DNA of 64,000 bases from CAYUMU01 sp964445985. GTDB lineage: Bacteria; Planctomycetota; Planctomycetia; Pirellulales; S012-138. Shown here one piece after another: positions 8,827 to 17,957 of this stretch. The notes beneath the pieces were generated by a model, which had not been told where the DNA came from, did no database searches, and worked only from the letters and a program-made list of their open reading frames with translations. Both the position numbers and the translations under genes were made by a program. The stretch's first letter is position 1; each line of letters opens with the position of its first letter. The stretch lies in contig CAYUMU010000001.1 of the NCBI GenBank assembly GCA_964445985.1, positions 254,632-318,631 on the forward strand, read 5' to 3'.

Positions 8827-11172
8827 GTGAGCTGTTTGTTGAACTACCGCTGTCTGATGGTCCTACTCGCCTGTTGGCAGGTGAGTTCACTCACCGGTGC
8901 AACCGCCGCGGAGCAAAAGACGGGCAAGCAAATCTATCTGCAAAAGTGCGCGAGCTGTCACGGTGAGAACGGCGGCGGCACCCAAGAGCATTACCCCGAC
9001 CCCTTAATTGGCGATCGGCCCTTGGGCGATTTAGCCCGCGTGATTGAGAGCACCATGCCGGAGGGGGCGCCGCAAGAATGCGTGGGCGACGACGCCGCGC
9101 TGGTGGCCGCTTACATTTACGACGCCTTTTATTCCCCGATTGCCCAGGCTCGCAATGAACCGGCGCGGATCGAGCTCTCGCGGCTCACGGTTCGGCAGTT
9201 TCAGCAATCGGTGGCCGATCTGGTCGGCAGTTTTCGGCCCTCGACCCCCAAGGCCCCTTGGGACTACGAGAACGGTTTGCGGGCTCAGTATTCCAAGAAC
9301 CGCCGCTTTGGCAAGGGGGATCTGGCCATTGAGCGCGTGGATGCCGTGGTTGATTTTGATTTTGGCGAGGCGAGTCCTCAGCCAGGCAAGATCGACGCGG
9401 AAGAGTTCGCGATTCGCTGGGAAGGGGGGCTCCTGGTCGCCGACACCGGCGATTACGAGTTGATCGTGGATACCGACAGCGGCGCTCGGCTGTGGCTCAA
9501 TGATTTGCAAACGCCGCTGATCGACGCCTGGGTGCAGTCTGGCGGCCGGCAACAACACGTCGGTTCCATCCGCCTGATCGGCGGCCGCGTATACCCGCTC
9601 AAGCTGGAGATTTTCAAGTCGAAAAAGGCCAAGCAAAAAACGGCGGCCGTGCGGCTGTTGTGGAAAGCGCCGGAGCAAGCTCGGCAGATTTTGCCCTCGC
9701 GGCATTTGCTGGCGGGGCGGTATGCGCCGGTGATGGTCGTGGAGACGGCCTTTCCACCCGATGATCGCAGCATGGGCTACGAACGCGGCTCGACCATTTC
9801 CAAAGAGTGGGATCAGGCCAACACCCACGCCGCGATTGAAGTGGCCGGCAAGATTGCGGCCGATCTTCGCGGCCTGGCGTCGCTAAGCGACGACGCCTCG
9901 AAGCGCCCCGAACAGGTGCGCGCGTTCTGTCGCGCGTTCGTCGGGCGGGCCTTTCGCCGTCCCCTTACCGATGCCGAGCAGGCTTTGTTTATCGAGCGAC
10001 AGTTCGCGGCATCGCCCGACCTGGAAACTGCCGTGCGGCGCGTGGTGATGCTTACGCTGAAATCGCCCCGGTTCTTGTATCGCGAAAATACGGCCGACGG
10101 CATGGACCGTTACGAGCGAGCTTCGTGGCTTTCGCTCGGACTTTGGGATTCGCTGCCCGACGAGGCTTTGCTTGCCGCGGCGGCGGCCGACCAGTTGCAA
10201 ACGCGAGAGCAAATAGCTTCGCAGGCCAGGCGGATGCTGAAGGATCCCCGAGCCAGGTACAAGGTTCGTGAGTTCTTGCACCAGTGGTTGAACCTGGACC
10301 GCATTCACGATCTTTCGAAAGACGAGCTGACTTACCCCGGCTTCAACGAAGACGTGGTCAGCGATTTGCGGACCTCTCTCGACCTGTTCTTGGAAGACGC
10401 CATTTGGGGCAAGTCGGGCGATTTCCGCCAACTGCTCACGGCCGATACGCTATTGCTCAACGGCCGGCTCGCCCGATTTTACGATGTCGAGGTGGCTGAA
10501 GACGCGCCGTTTGAACCCGTCGGGCTCAATCCCCAGGCTCGCGCGGGGGTGTTGTCGCACCCCTACCTGATGACGGGGTTCGCTTATCGCACGACCACTT
10601 CGCCCATTCACCGCGGGGTGTTTGTCGCCCGCAACGTGCTGGGCCGATTCCTCAAGCCGCCGCAAGAGGCCGTGTCGCCGCTGGCGCCCGATCTGCACCC
10701 CGATTTGACCACGCGGCAGCGAGTGGGCCTGCAAACGTCGGCCGCGGCCTGTCATGCCTGCCATGCCCTGATCAACCCGCTCGGCTTTTCGCTGGAAGAA
10801 TTCGACGCCGTGGGCCGATACCGGGATCTGGAGAAAGGCAAGCCCATCGATGCGAGCGGATCGTATTTAACCCAAGGGGGCGAAACGGTCACTTTTTCCG
10901 GCGCTCGTGAACTAGGAAACTTTTTGGCGGCTTCGCCCGAAGTGCACGCGGCCTTTGCGGAACGGCTGTTTCAGTACATGCTCAAACAACCCGTCAGGGC
11001 ATTTGGCGACGATCGTTTGGAAGCGTTAGGCAAGGAGTTTCGCGAGCACCATTTCAGCGTGCCCGAGTTATTGGTAGAAATCATGACGCAATCAATCCTG
11101 GCAACCCAGGCCGATTCGCTCACCAAGGCAAAGCTGGGGGCGGCAACTTCCCTGGATCGTGGCCAGCGTTAA
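8827..11172 (+). CDS. planctomycete cytochrome c protein, PA14 plus DUF1592/DUF1588-type
   Basis: A 781-residue exported protein. GTG at 8827 is preferred because AAAGG lies at a fitting distance; an ATG at 8857 is the alternative, and either gives a signal peptide. A CxxCH haem site (CASCH, residues 41-45) lies in a small N-terminal cytochrome domain. A PA14-like segment covers about residues 180-300 (DTDSGARLWLNDL). The remainder matches the DUF1587/1592/1588/1585 series, with a second CxxCH (CHACH, about 642) before INPLGFSLEEFDAVGRYRD. The next gene is its usual DUF1552 partner, 87 bases downstream. These pairs are thought to act together in extracytoplasmic oxidation or degradation of complex carbon, but no reaction has been established. 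Confidence 0.85.
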   Translation: MSCLLNYRCLMVLLACWQVSSLTGATAAEQKTGKQIYLQKCASCHGENGGGTQEHYPDPLIGDRPLGDLARVIESTMPEGAPQECVGDDAALVAAYIYDAFYSPIAQARNEPARIELSRLTVRQFQQSVADLVGSFRPSTPKAPWDYENGLRAQYSKNRRFGKGDLAIERVDAVVDFDFGEASPQPGKIDAEEFAIRWEGGLLVADTGDYELIVDTDSGARLWLNDLQTPLIDAWVQSGGRQQHVGSIRLIGGRVYPLKLEIFKSKKAKQKTAAVRLLWKAPEQARQILPSRHLLAGRYAPVMVVETAFPPDDRSMGYERGSTISKEWDQANTHAAIEVAGKIAADLRGLASLSDDASKRPEQVRAFCRAFVGRAFRRPLTDAEQALFIERQFAASPDLETAVRRVVMLTLKSPRFLYRENTADGMDRYERASWLSLGLWDSLPDEALLAAAAADQLQTREQIASQARRMLKDPRARYKVREFLHQWLNLDRIHDLSKDELTYPGFNEDVVSDLRTSLDLFLEDAIWGKSGDFRQLLTADTLLLNGRLARFYDVEVAEDAPFEPVGLNPQARAGVLSHPYLMTGFAYRTTTSPIHRGVFVARNVLGRFLKPPQEAVSPLAPDLHPDLTTRQRVGLQTSAAACHACHALINPLGFSLEEFDAVGRYRDLEKGKPIDASGSYLTQGGETVTFSGARELGNFLAASPEVHAAFAERLFQYMLKQPVRAFGDDRLEALGKEFREHHFSVPELLVEIMTQSILATQADSLTKAKLGAATSLDRGQR

Positions 11173-11259
11173 CCCACCCGGCGTGCGCCCCCCAAACGCG
11201 GTGGCCTCCGCAACCCCAATCAATTCAAAGTCCCCAACGACACGCATCAGGAGATAACC

Positions 11260-12576
11260 GTGAATCCCACCAGCCGACGCAGCTTTCTTCGCCAAATGGG
11301 CCTGGGCGCCGCCGCGCTCCCCTTTGTGTGGAATTTGCCCAGCCTGGGGTTTGGCGCCGAGGGTGTTCGCAAGCAGCGGCTGGTGGTGATGTTCAGCCCC
11401 AACGGCGTAATTCCCAAGAACTTCTGGCCCGACGAGCAGGGCACGTTGACCAGTTTCAAAGAAAGCCTGACGCCGCTGGAGCCGTTCCGCGACCGCACCA
11501 TGATTCTGAACGGCGTTTGCGATCGCGTGCGGGGCGATGGCGACAACCACATGCGCGGCATTGGCTGTTTGCTGACAGGCATCGAGCTGTTCCCCGGCAA
11601 CATTCAAGGGGGATCGCACACGCCGGCTGGCTGGTCGAGCGGGCACTCCATCGATCAAGAAATCAAGAACTTCCTCCAGGCCAATCCGGCCACCCGCACG
11701 CGGTTTGGTTCGCTGGAGTTTGGCGTGATGGTGCCCGACCGGGCCGACACCTGGACGCGCATGGTCTACACCGGCCCCAACAAACCGATCGCGCCGATCG
11801 ACGATCCCTACCAAATGTTTGCCCGGCTGTATGGACAGGTGAAAGACCGCGAAAGCCTGAAGAGCATCCTCGACGATCTGAAAGATGACCTCGGCAAGTT
11901 GCGAACTTCGATCAGCCCCGATGACCGTCGGCTGCTGGACGAGCACGCCACGTTTGTGCGCGAAATGGAAGCCGAACTCCGTTCCGAAGCCAATCGCGAC
12001 CTGGTGCACGCCGTGCCCGAGTTGGAGCCGGGGGTGAAGCAAGAAAACGATCACTTGCCGCAAATCAGCAAAATGCAGATCGATTTGATGGTGAACAGCT
12101 TTGTGGCCGATTTCTCGCGGATCGCCACGTTCCAGTTCACCAATTCGGTCGGCCAGGCCAAGATGAAGTGGCTGGGCATCGAGGAAGGCCACCACGATCT
12201 TTCGCACGAGCCCGACAGCAACGATACGGCCGTGGATAAGCTCACCCGCATCAACAAGTGGTACTGCGAGCAGCTCGCCTACCTGGTAAAGCGACTGGCC
12301 GATACGCCCGAGCCGGGCGGGGTGGGCAGCCTGCTGGACAATACCCTGCTGGTCTGGACCAACGAGCTCGGCAAGGGGAACTCGCACACCTTGGACAACA
12401 TTCCCTTTGTGCTGATCGGCGGCGGGTTGGACTTCAAAATGGGCCGCTCGCTCAAGTTTGACCGCGTGCCGCACAACCGGTTGCTGATGTCTTTGGCCCA
12501 CGGCTTCGGGCACGCCATCGAGCGGTTCGGCAATCCCGACTTCTGCCAGGATGGCCCCCTGACGGGGCTAACCTAA
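11260..12576 (+). CDS. Tat-exported DUF1552 protein
   Basis: A 438-residue DUF1552 protein and the standing partner of DUF1592-type cytochromes. The N-terminus RRSFLRQMGLGAAALPF is a twin-arginine signal, so the protein is probably exported folded. Family blocks visible are MFSPNGVIPKNFWP, GDNHMRGIGCLLTG and LLVWTNELGKGNSHTLDN. The start is GTG at 11260 with AGGAG eight bases upstream. The fold resembles the alkaline-phosphatase/sulfatase superfamily, like DUF1501, but I see no proof of catalysis. It ends 21 bases from the convergent thiL gene. Confidence 0.87.
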   Translation: MNPTSRRSFLRQMGLGAAALPFVWNLPSLGFGAEGVRKQRLVVMFSPNGVIPKNFWPDEQGTLTSFKESLTPLEPFRDRTMILNGVCDRVRGDGDNHMRGIGCLLTGIELFPGNIQGGSHTPAGWSSGHSIDQEIKNFLQANPATRTRFGSLEFGVMVPDRADTWTRMVYTGPNKPIAPIDDPYQMFARLYGQVKDRESLKSILDDLKDDLGKLRTSISPDDRRLLDEHATFVREMEAELRSEANRDLVHAVPELEPGVKQENDHLPQISKMQIDLMVNSFVADFSRIATFQFTNSVGQAKMKWLGIEEGHHDLSHEPDSNDTAVDKLTRINKWYCEQLAYLVKRLADTPEPGGVGSLLDNTLLVWTNELGKGNSHTLDNIPFVLIGGGLDFKMGRSLKFDRVPHNRLLMSLAHGFGHAIERFGNPDFCQDGPLTGLT

Positions 12577-12597
12577 CGTGGGCTGCTGCATGCCACT

Positions 12598-13578
12598 TTA
12601 TTTGAGGAGCGAAGAACCGTGGAGAAACCCGCGGGGCTCTAGCAGTTGCTGATCGCCGGCCGGGTCTACGGACCAGAGCCCCTCTTCCGCCGTGAACTGG
12701 CCAATGTGCGTGATGGGCATGTTTGCAAACGGTTGATCGTGCAGCAGGCGCCGCGCCTCGGTGGGCGGCACTGCCAGCAGCAGTTCAAAATCTTCGCCAT
12801 CGCCCAGGGCGTGATCGAGCGCTGAGCGCGAGTCAGTCGAGGTATTCGCCAACTGTTGAGCCGCGGGCGAGATCGGCACCTGTGCCAGGTTGAGCACCGC
12901 GCCGCGGTTGCTGGCTTTGGCAAGACGTGAAAGGTCGAGCGTCAAGCCATCGCTGATATCCATGCCGGCGTGCAGCGTGTAATTGGCCTGCAACCATTGG
13001 GCTTCGGCCACGCGCGGTTGAAAGTCGAAGTGGTGGCCGAGAATGCTGCCGCCGAGGCTGCCGGTGACCAGGATCCAATCGCCTGGCTGGGCGCCCGTGC
13101 GGCGCAGCGGTCCCGCCGGTCCCGGCTCTCCCAGCAGGGTAATGTTGATCGCCAGTGGATGATTCCAGGTGTTGACGTCGCCCCCGGCGATTGCCACGTC
13201 GAACTCTTCCGCCAAGGGGAGCAGGCCTTCGTAAAGTTGTTGGGCCAGGGCCAGCGTATCGAGATGCACCGAGCCCGCGCCGGGGAGACCGCCCGTTGCT
13301 GCGCCGGTTTGGGGAAGCAACAGCGACACCACGGCCGCCACCGGCTTGGCCGCCATCGCCGCCATGTCGCTGAGGTTCACGGCCAAGGCCTTGCGGCCTA
13401 CCCGGCGGGGGTCCACCTGCGAAAGCACAAAATCGACCTCGTCGCTGACCAGGTCGGTCGTCACCAGCAGATTGCCGCTGGCGATGTTCACCAGGGCCGT
13501 ATCATCGGCAATTCCCCAGGGAACGCGCTCGCTGGCTTTCAGCCGCGGCGCCAACCAGTCGAGAAAGGCTTGTTCCAT
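12598..13578 (-). CDS. thiL: thiamine-monophosphate kinase
   Basis: This ATP-dependent kinase converts thiamine phosphate to the active cofactor thiamine diphosphate. The 326-residue length is normal. Diagnostic blocks are GIADDTAL (GIGDDAAV in most homologues), VTTDLVSDEVDF, GRKALAVNLSDMAAM, MDISDGLTLDLSRL and ALGDGEDFELLL. The usual His in the VEGVHF block is Asp here, and GGD is followed by VNTWN rather than TTRS, so this is a divergent form. The gene begins right after a CTAGCAAC-type repeat that separates it from the upstream ceramidase-like gene. No other thiamine genes are in the window. Confidence 0.88.
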   Translation of the reverse strand: MEQAFLDWLAPRLKASERVPWGIADDTALVNIASGNLLVTTDLVSDEVDFVLSQVDPRRVGRKALAVNLSDMAAMAAKPVAAVVSLLLPQTGAATGGLPGAGSVHLDTLALAQQLYEGLLPLAEEFDVAIAGGDVNTWNHPLAINITLLGEPGPAGPLRRTGAQPGDWILVTGSLGGSILGHHFDFQPRVAEAQWLQANYTLHAGMDISDGLTLDLSRLAKASNRGAVLNLAQVPISPAAQQLANTSTDSRSALDHALGDGEDFELLLAVPPTEARRLLHDQPFANMPITHIGQFTAEEGLWSVDPAGDQQLLEPRGFLHGSSLLK

Positions 13579-13581
13579 GGG

Positions 13582-13625
13582 AGTGGCTGGTTGCTAGTTG
13601 CTAGTGGCTGGTGGCTAGTTGCTGG
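13582..13625. repeat. CTAGCAAC/CAGCCAC low-complexity repeat, site 1
   Basis: On the minus strand this reads as degenerate iterations of (C)AGCAACTAG, CAGCCACTAG and CAACCAG. It begins inside the last codons of the ceramidase-like gene (AGC AAC TAG) and ends just before the thiL ATG. A relative of the same repeat lies at 61360-61420, also between two minus-strand genes. Confidence 0.75.
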
Positions 13626-15111
13626 CGATGGCGATGGCCTCGGCTGCTGCTTCGATGACGGTTTCGAGGGCGCCGGGAGCGAGCAGGGCGATCGATTCTT
13701 GATAGATGCCGGCGCCGTAAAGCTCACGGGGCGGAAGGTACGACGGTCCCCAACCACCGGCGATGCCCAGCACCAGCAGCGGAAGTTGGCAGCGACGGCG
13801 AAGTTCGGTTTGCAACTGCTGGTAGGGCTCGCCTGGCACGGCCAGTAGGAATGCCGAACCAAACCGGAACAGCCGCATCCGAAAGTTGAATTGCCGACCA
13901 CCATCAAGCACCGCCAACCGGGTCAACATGCGGTCGGCGCGTTCGATCAGTGCCCGACAATCGGCAGCCAGGGCGGTATTGCCTTGGGCGACCGCCGCCG
14001 ATTGCTGTTCGACCAGGTCGCGGCGCTGGGATTGCACTTCTTCCACCGTCGGCAGATCCTCGCGGCAAGGGAGCGTGAGCTGCCAATCGCGGACCCGCCA
14101 GGTTTCCGCCAGTTGACGATCAGTAGATGAACAGGGTTGGTAGGCCCACGTGCCGATGGTGGCGCCCGAAATCACCGGCCCGGTGTAGTTGAATCGCATG
14201 CCCGCAGGAGGCAGGGCTGCGATTGCCGAGAGCGCCGCATAGCCCAGTTGGCGGCCGTTCTGGTCGGCGACGGCCGGATCGCCCACAAAACCAACCTTGG
14301 GCCCCAAATCGCCGGAAGCTCCTTGCAGAAACACACAGGTGCCGCCGGTGGCGGTTTCCACGGTCTCGCGCATGGCGCCGGGAAAATCCGGACTGATCAG
14401 GCGGTTATCCCAGGCCAGCGTGGTGGGGTGGCAAGCATAGTTGACGAGCGTGGCCAGCACGCTTCCATCGTCGGCGGTGGCTCGGGCAACCAGCACGGTA
14501 TCGTCGGCAAAGCCGCTGGGGTGGTAACCGCAAACAAATTGTTGGCTGTCTGCATCCCACAGATCGCGATGCGCGGCCAGCGCGCACTGCCCTGGGCCGA
14601 ACACCAGGGAGACCGGTTGTTGGTTGGCCAGAGCCGAGCGAACCGTCGCGGCGATCTTTTCGGCCATTTCCTGCAGGTAAGGCGCGATGCGGTCGCCGCC
14701 GGGCAGGCTTTCGCGATCGCTCGACATCAGCCCTGCCGCGTGCGTGTGAGAGAACGAAAACAACAGGCACTCCCGCGGCACGCCCCCCTGGGCCGCAACC
14801 GTTTCTTCCACCGCTTCCATCTCGCGGCGGAATAACAAACAGTGGTCGAGCGCGATCAAGACCAGCAAATTTTGCGGCGAAGCTGCCGGAGCTGGTTGCC
14901 CTGCTTGTTGCTCAGCGTGGGAGGACTGGGCCAGCGGCGCCAGGGCCAAGACCGTGGCCGTGAGCGGGCGATGGACGCCTTCGGCCCGATCGTGGGAGGC
15001 CGCGCCCCACATACGATGGTAAATATCGGCGGGGGGCGTGATATCGGCCCTGGCCACGCCCAGCCGGCAGCGGCTTTGGGGTGGCAGCTCGGAGAGGTGC
15101 TGATGGGACAT
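13615..15111 (-). CDS. neutral/alkaline ceramidase-like hydrolase
   Basis: A 498-residue protein resembling the N-terminal catalytic part of neutral ceramidases, zinc amidases that cleave N-acyl sphingosine. Visible are GVARADITPP near the N-terminus, FSFSHTHAAG (the metal-binding His pair), NYACHPTTL and FLQGASGDLGP. It lacks an obvious signal peptide and is shorter than canonical ceramidases, so the C-terminal domain is probably absent. In planctomycetes this family is numerous and usually only annotated as ceramidase-like. Its stop codon is supplied by the low-complexity repeat shared with the thiL leader. The real substrate is unknown. Confidence 0.78.
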   Translation of the reverse strand: MSHQHLSELPPQSRCRLGVARADITPPADIYHRMWGAASHDRAEGVHRPLTATVLALAPLAQSSHAEQQAGQPAPAASPQNLLVLIALDHCLLFRREMEAVEETVAAQGGVPRECLLFSFSHTHAAGLMSSDRESLPGGDRIAPYLQEMAEKIAATVRSALANQQPVSLVFGPGQCALAAHRDLWDADSQQFVCGYHPSGFADDTVLVARATADDGSVLATLVNYACHPTTLAWDNRLISPDFPGAMRETVETATGGTCVFLQGASGDLGPKVGFVGDPAVADQNGRQLGYAALSAIAALPPAGMRFNYTGPVISGATIGTWAYQPCSSTDRQLAETWRVRDWQLTLPCREDLPTVEEVQSQRRDLVEQQSAAVAQGNTALAADCRALIERADRMLTRLAVLDGGRQFNFRMRLFRFGSAFLLAVPGEPYQQLQTELRRRCQLPLLVLGIAGGWGPSYLPPRELYGAGIYQESIALLAPGALETVIEAAAEAIAIASN

Positions 15112-15252
15112 GGTGAGACAGAACGCAATTGCGAGGCCGAGTTGGATTCCACGCTACGAAAGCCCGCGGATGGAATGGAGTTGGCAATATATCAGAACGA
15201 TATATCGCCTGGCAGCGCGCCGCGGTCGATTATGCGCCGCGCGATGCCGCCG

Positions 15253-16950
15253 CTAGGCAGCGCGGGACGCAACCGTCTCGGGCTGGGATGCTGCTGCTAG
15301 GGCGGGAGCTGGTTGAAGTTCAACCCCTGAGCGCAACTCGTCAGACATGGCAGCCACAACGTGCGGAGCGGGCGCCGGGCAGTGCAGGGAAACGTCCAAG
15401 CCTGGCAATTCGGGCTCGGGGCGGCGGAACGTGCGGTACATTTCGAGCGGGAACCGCAGGATCCGGATCGGCGTGACGCCGACCAGTTCGGCCATCACCA
15501 CCCGCACGCCTTCGGAACTGGGTTCGCGCACCCGTCGGGCCAGTACGGCAGCCAGCAAACGGAGCACCAGGCTCACGGAAAACAGCACGTGGAAATTCGT
15601 GAGCGACAGGCCGCCCACCATCCAAGTGGTATGGCTGGTGAGGGTCATGAAAACCCCGGCCAGAATGGAAGTCACGCCACCCACCATGCCTGCCACGGCA
15701 GTGCCGGCGGCAATGAACATGGCCCGATTTTCGGTGGGGGAGTTTTTGATCAAAAACCCGTTGTTGGCGATTGCAATGCCAGCATTGAGGGCGGCATCGA
15801 TCATAAAGGCGGGGATCAAGATCCAAAAAGCAAGCTGGGGATCTTGCGGCGTCAGCAGCAAAGCCAGCACGTTCAGCGATTTAAAGGCAGTGCAAATCAC
15901 CAGCACCGGCCGATTGCCATACACTTCGGCCAGGCGGCCCAACCGTGTCGAAAACATGGCCCCGCCGATCCAGGAACACGTCCAGAGCAGCATCACGTGG
16001 TAAACATCCATGCCCACATAGGCCAGCAGGTAGTAACTGATAAACGGGGCCGCGACCATGGCGGCCACGTGCCAGTAGCACGTAAAACCGATGAAGCATC
16101 GGAAGTCGGCATGCCGGAACGGGGCGGAAAGCACATCGCGGAGGCGAGGGCTGGGCGCCGGCGTGACCGGCGGTTCGTCCACCTTGGCAAACAACAAAAT
16201 ATCGGCCACGCCAAATACCGCGCCAACGACCAGCAACACGCCGAACGACGAGCGGATGCCCGAGTCGTCTTCGAGCATGAATAGGGCGCCGCCAAAGAGC
16301 GAAACCGCCGCCGCCACCTGCATCCAGCTATGGCGCCTTCCCCAATAGTGGTTCAGGCCACGGTGAGGAAGATAATCGCCCATCCAGCTAAGCCACAGCG
16401 GCGTGCTGAAATGGATCAGCCCATGGTTGAGCGCGGTGATGCCCATCAAGAGCCACAACCAAACCTGGTTGGCAACGTCGGGCATGAGCCAGGCCCCCAA
16501 TGCCATGGGCAGAAAGAGCAACCGCTGCACGAGCGTCACCCAAAACCAAACGCGGCGGCGGTACTTCAAGCGATTGGCGGCCAGGGCGGCCAAGAATTGC
16601 ATGAACAGCATGCCGGTGGGGATCGCGCCCAGAATGCCAATGTGCAGCCCCGTGGCGCCGAAGGATCGCGCATACTCGATCGTGGCCGGCGACATGGTGA
16701 GTTGCGTGTAAACCATCGCCAGGCATCCGGCAACGACGATGGCAAACTTAGCGGCCGGCAGCGACCACACGGTTAGCGAAAGCTCCAGTAAAGCCGGGGG
16801 GGCACGATCCCGGCGGAAGTCCAATCGGGGTTTGGGCGGGAGAAGGCCGCCCACCAATCGAGTGTAGAGAAAGCGGAAAATCACCGCGAGGTGGGATTCG
16901 GGGAAGAAACTAAAAATTTGCCGCCAGCAAATCCCCCGGCAGGGTGGCAT
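15253..16950 (-). CDS. MFS transporter
   Basis: A 565-residue integral membrane protein of the major facilitator superfamily with about twelve hydrophobic segments. Typical stretches are FAIVVAGCLAMVYTQLTM, GILGAIPTGMLFMQFL, VWLWLLMGITALNHGLIHF and MLLWTCSWIGGAMFSTRLG. A cytoplasmic N-terminal region of about 65 residues and a C-terminal tail of about 75 polar residues are longer than usual. The start at 16950 follows a weak AAAGAAA; a GTG about 22 codons in is possible. It is separated from the ceramidase-like gene by 141 bases on the same strand. Substrate not predictable. Confidence 0.8.
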   Translation of the reverse strand: MPPCRGICWRQIFSFFPESHLAVIFRFLYTRLVGGLLPPKPRLDFRRDRAPPALLELSLTVWSLPAAKFAIVVAGCLAMVYTQLTMSPATIEYARSFGATGLHIGILGAIPTGMLFMQFLAALAANRLKYRRRVWFWVTLVQRLLFLPMALGAWLMPDVANQVWLWLLMGITALNHGLIHFSTPLWLSWMGDYLPHRGLNHYWGRRHSWMQVAAAVSLFGGALFMLEDDSGIRSSFGVLLVVGAVFGVADILLFAKVDEPPVTPAPSPRLRDVLSAPFRHADFRCFIGFTCYWHVAAMVAAPFISYYLLAYVGMDVYHVMLLWTCSWIGGAMFSTRLGRLAEVYGNRPVLVICTAFKSLNVLALLLTPQDPQLAFWILIPAFMIDAALNAGIAIANNGFLIKNSPTENRAMFIAAGTAVAGMVGGVTSILAGVFMTLTSHTTWMVGGLSLTNFHVLFSVSLVLRLLAAVLARRVREPSSEGVRVVMAELVGVTPIRILRFPLEMYRTFRRPEPELPGLDVSLHCPAPAPHVVAAMSDELRSGVELQPAPALAAASQPETVASRAA

Positions 16951-17383
16951 TGATTATTTCTTTTCCTTTCGGGTGCTTGGCTTTGCCAGTGTGAATGGAC
17001 ATCGAACCTAACGACGAACATGGCTCCGCTCCGAAGGTCGAAGGCAGACCATGCTTCGTGGTGGGACCGCCATTGTGCTAGCACCGAGTCAACCGGCACA
17101 CCAGCGGTTATGTGGTATTCCACGCGAGGCGGCGATCCAACAGCCCGCGAACACTGGCATAGCCCAGTGGCACCCGACTGGGGGGTAGCCGCCAGTGCCA
17201 CGCCAGCCGGCTCACGACTTTCTTGCTCCCTTCTCCCCCGATACTCCGGGGGAGAAGGGAGAAAAGGAGTTTCGCGCCGCTGCTTTCACTCGACCGGGTG
17301 CAAGCCGCTCAAAGCCCGCGAAAATCCTACACACCTAGAAAACGGCAAAGGTGATCGATGTTACAATTTGAACGGCGAGGCGG
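16951..17383. other. repeat-rich intergenic stretch
   Basis: This non-coding stretch of more than 400 bases lies between divergent genes. Besides the perfect hairpin at 17226-17261 it carries imperfect CACTGGC/GCCAGTG palindromic motifs: CTTTGCCAGTGTG near 16982, ACACTGGCATAGCCCAGTGG near 17151 and GCCGCCAGTGCCAC near 17190. They look like decayed copies of small palindromic repeats. No reading frame here has coding character. Confidence 0.6.
17226..17261. repeat. perfect 14-bp inverted repeat hairpin
   Basis: CTCCCTTCTCCCCC (17226-17239) pairs perfectly with GGGGGAGAAGGGAG (17248-17261) around an 8-base loop. There is no T-run on either strand and neither flanking gene ends here, so it is not a standard terminator. 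It is more likely a mobile or REP-type palindrome. Confidence 0.75.
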
Positions 17384-17412
17384 TTGGCCGCCGGCCGATA
17401 AATCCGTATGAT
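17384..17412 (+). promoter_or_regulatory. possible sigma70-type promoter for the ferredoxin gene
   Basis: TTGGCC at 17384-17389 and TATGAT at 17407-17412 are separated by 17 bases, about 95 bases upstream of the ferredoxin ATG. The spacing is ideal, but the -35 box is only a partial match. Confidence 0.35.
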
Positions 17413-17507
17413 GCTATTGGTTTTAGGGTGGATGTTGTCACCCGCTGGCAACCTCGGTTTTGGCAGCACGATAGACAACGAGAAACACAAACGAGAAATT
17501 CCGCGCC

Positions 17508-17903
17508 ATGGCGAAACAAGGCCCTCGTAAAAAACTTCCCAAAGAGCTGGCGGTGATTAACGCCGACAACTGCACCGGCTGCGAATCGTGCCTGGAAGTT
17601 TGCCCCGTCGATTGCATCGTGCTCAAAAAGATCGATTTCGGCGTCATCAAGGGCACCCAGCAATGGTGCGAGATCGACCTGGAGCGCTGCGTGGGCTGCG
17701 AGGTTTGCGTCCACATTCCGCAAAAGAAAACAAACCCTTACGAGCTAACGGTTTGCCCCTGGGACGCCATTGAAATGGTGCCTACCGAACTGGTGGCCCA
17801 GGCCGTTGCCCAAATTGGCGGTCCGCCCGAGTACATTCAAGAGAACTGGGACCGCCTGGTCGGCACGGCCCAGCATTTGGCGGAGTTGAAGGCGAGCAGC
17901 TAG
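17508..17903 (+). CDS. 4Fe-4S dicluster ferredoxin
   Basis: A 131-residue soluble electron carrier. The first cluster motif is CTGCESCLEVCP. The second, CVGCEVC, is followed about 15 residues later by the cysteine of TVCPWDAIEM, so each cluster has four ligands. A 16-residue basic N-terminus (MAKQGPRKKLPKELAV) precedes the first motif, and about 40 residues follow the last cysteine. The partner oxidoreductase is not next to it; the downstream gene encodes an unrelated phosphodiesterase-fold protein 54 bases away. Ferredoxin assignment is secure; the pathway is unknown. Confidence 0.88.
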   Translation: MAKQGPRKKLPKELAVINADNCTGCESCLEVCPVDCIVLKKIDFGVIKGTQQWCEIDLERCVGCEVCVHIPQKKTNPYELTVCPWDAIEMVPTELVAQAVAQIGGPPEYIQENWDRLVGTAQHLAELKASS

Positions 17904-17957
17904 CAATCCCCATTGCTGTCGCATTCCATTCGCGATTTCGTTCTCGCCGTGGGGTGA

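Noticed and set aside
11092..12513. 473-codon minus-strand frame opposite the DUF1552 gene
   Set aside because: Antisense shadow; the plus-strand gene has a Tat signal, ribosome site and all family motifs.
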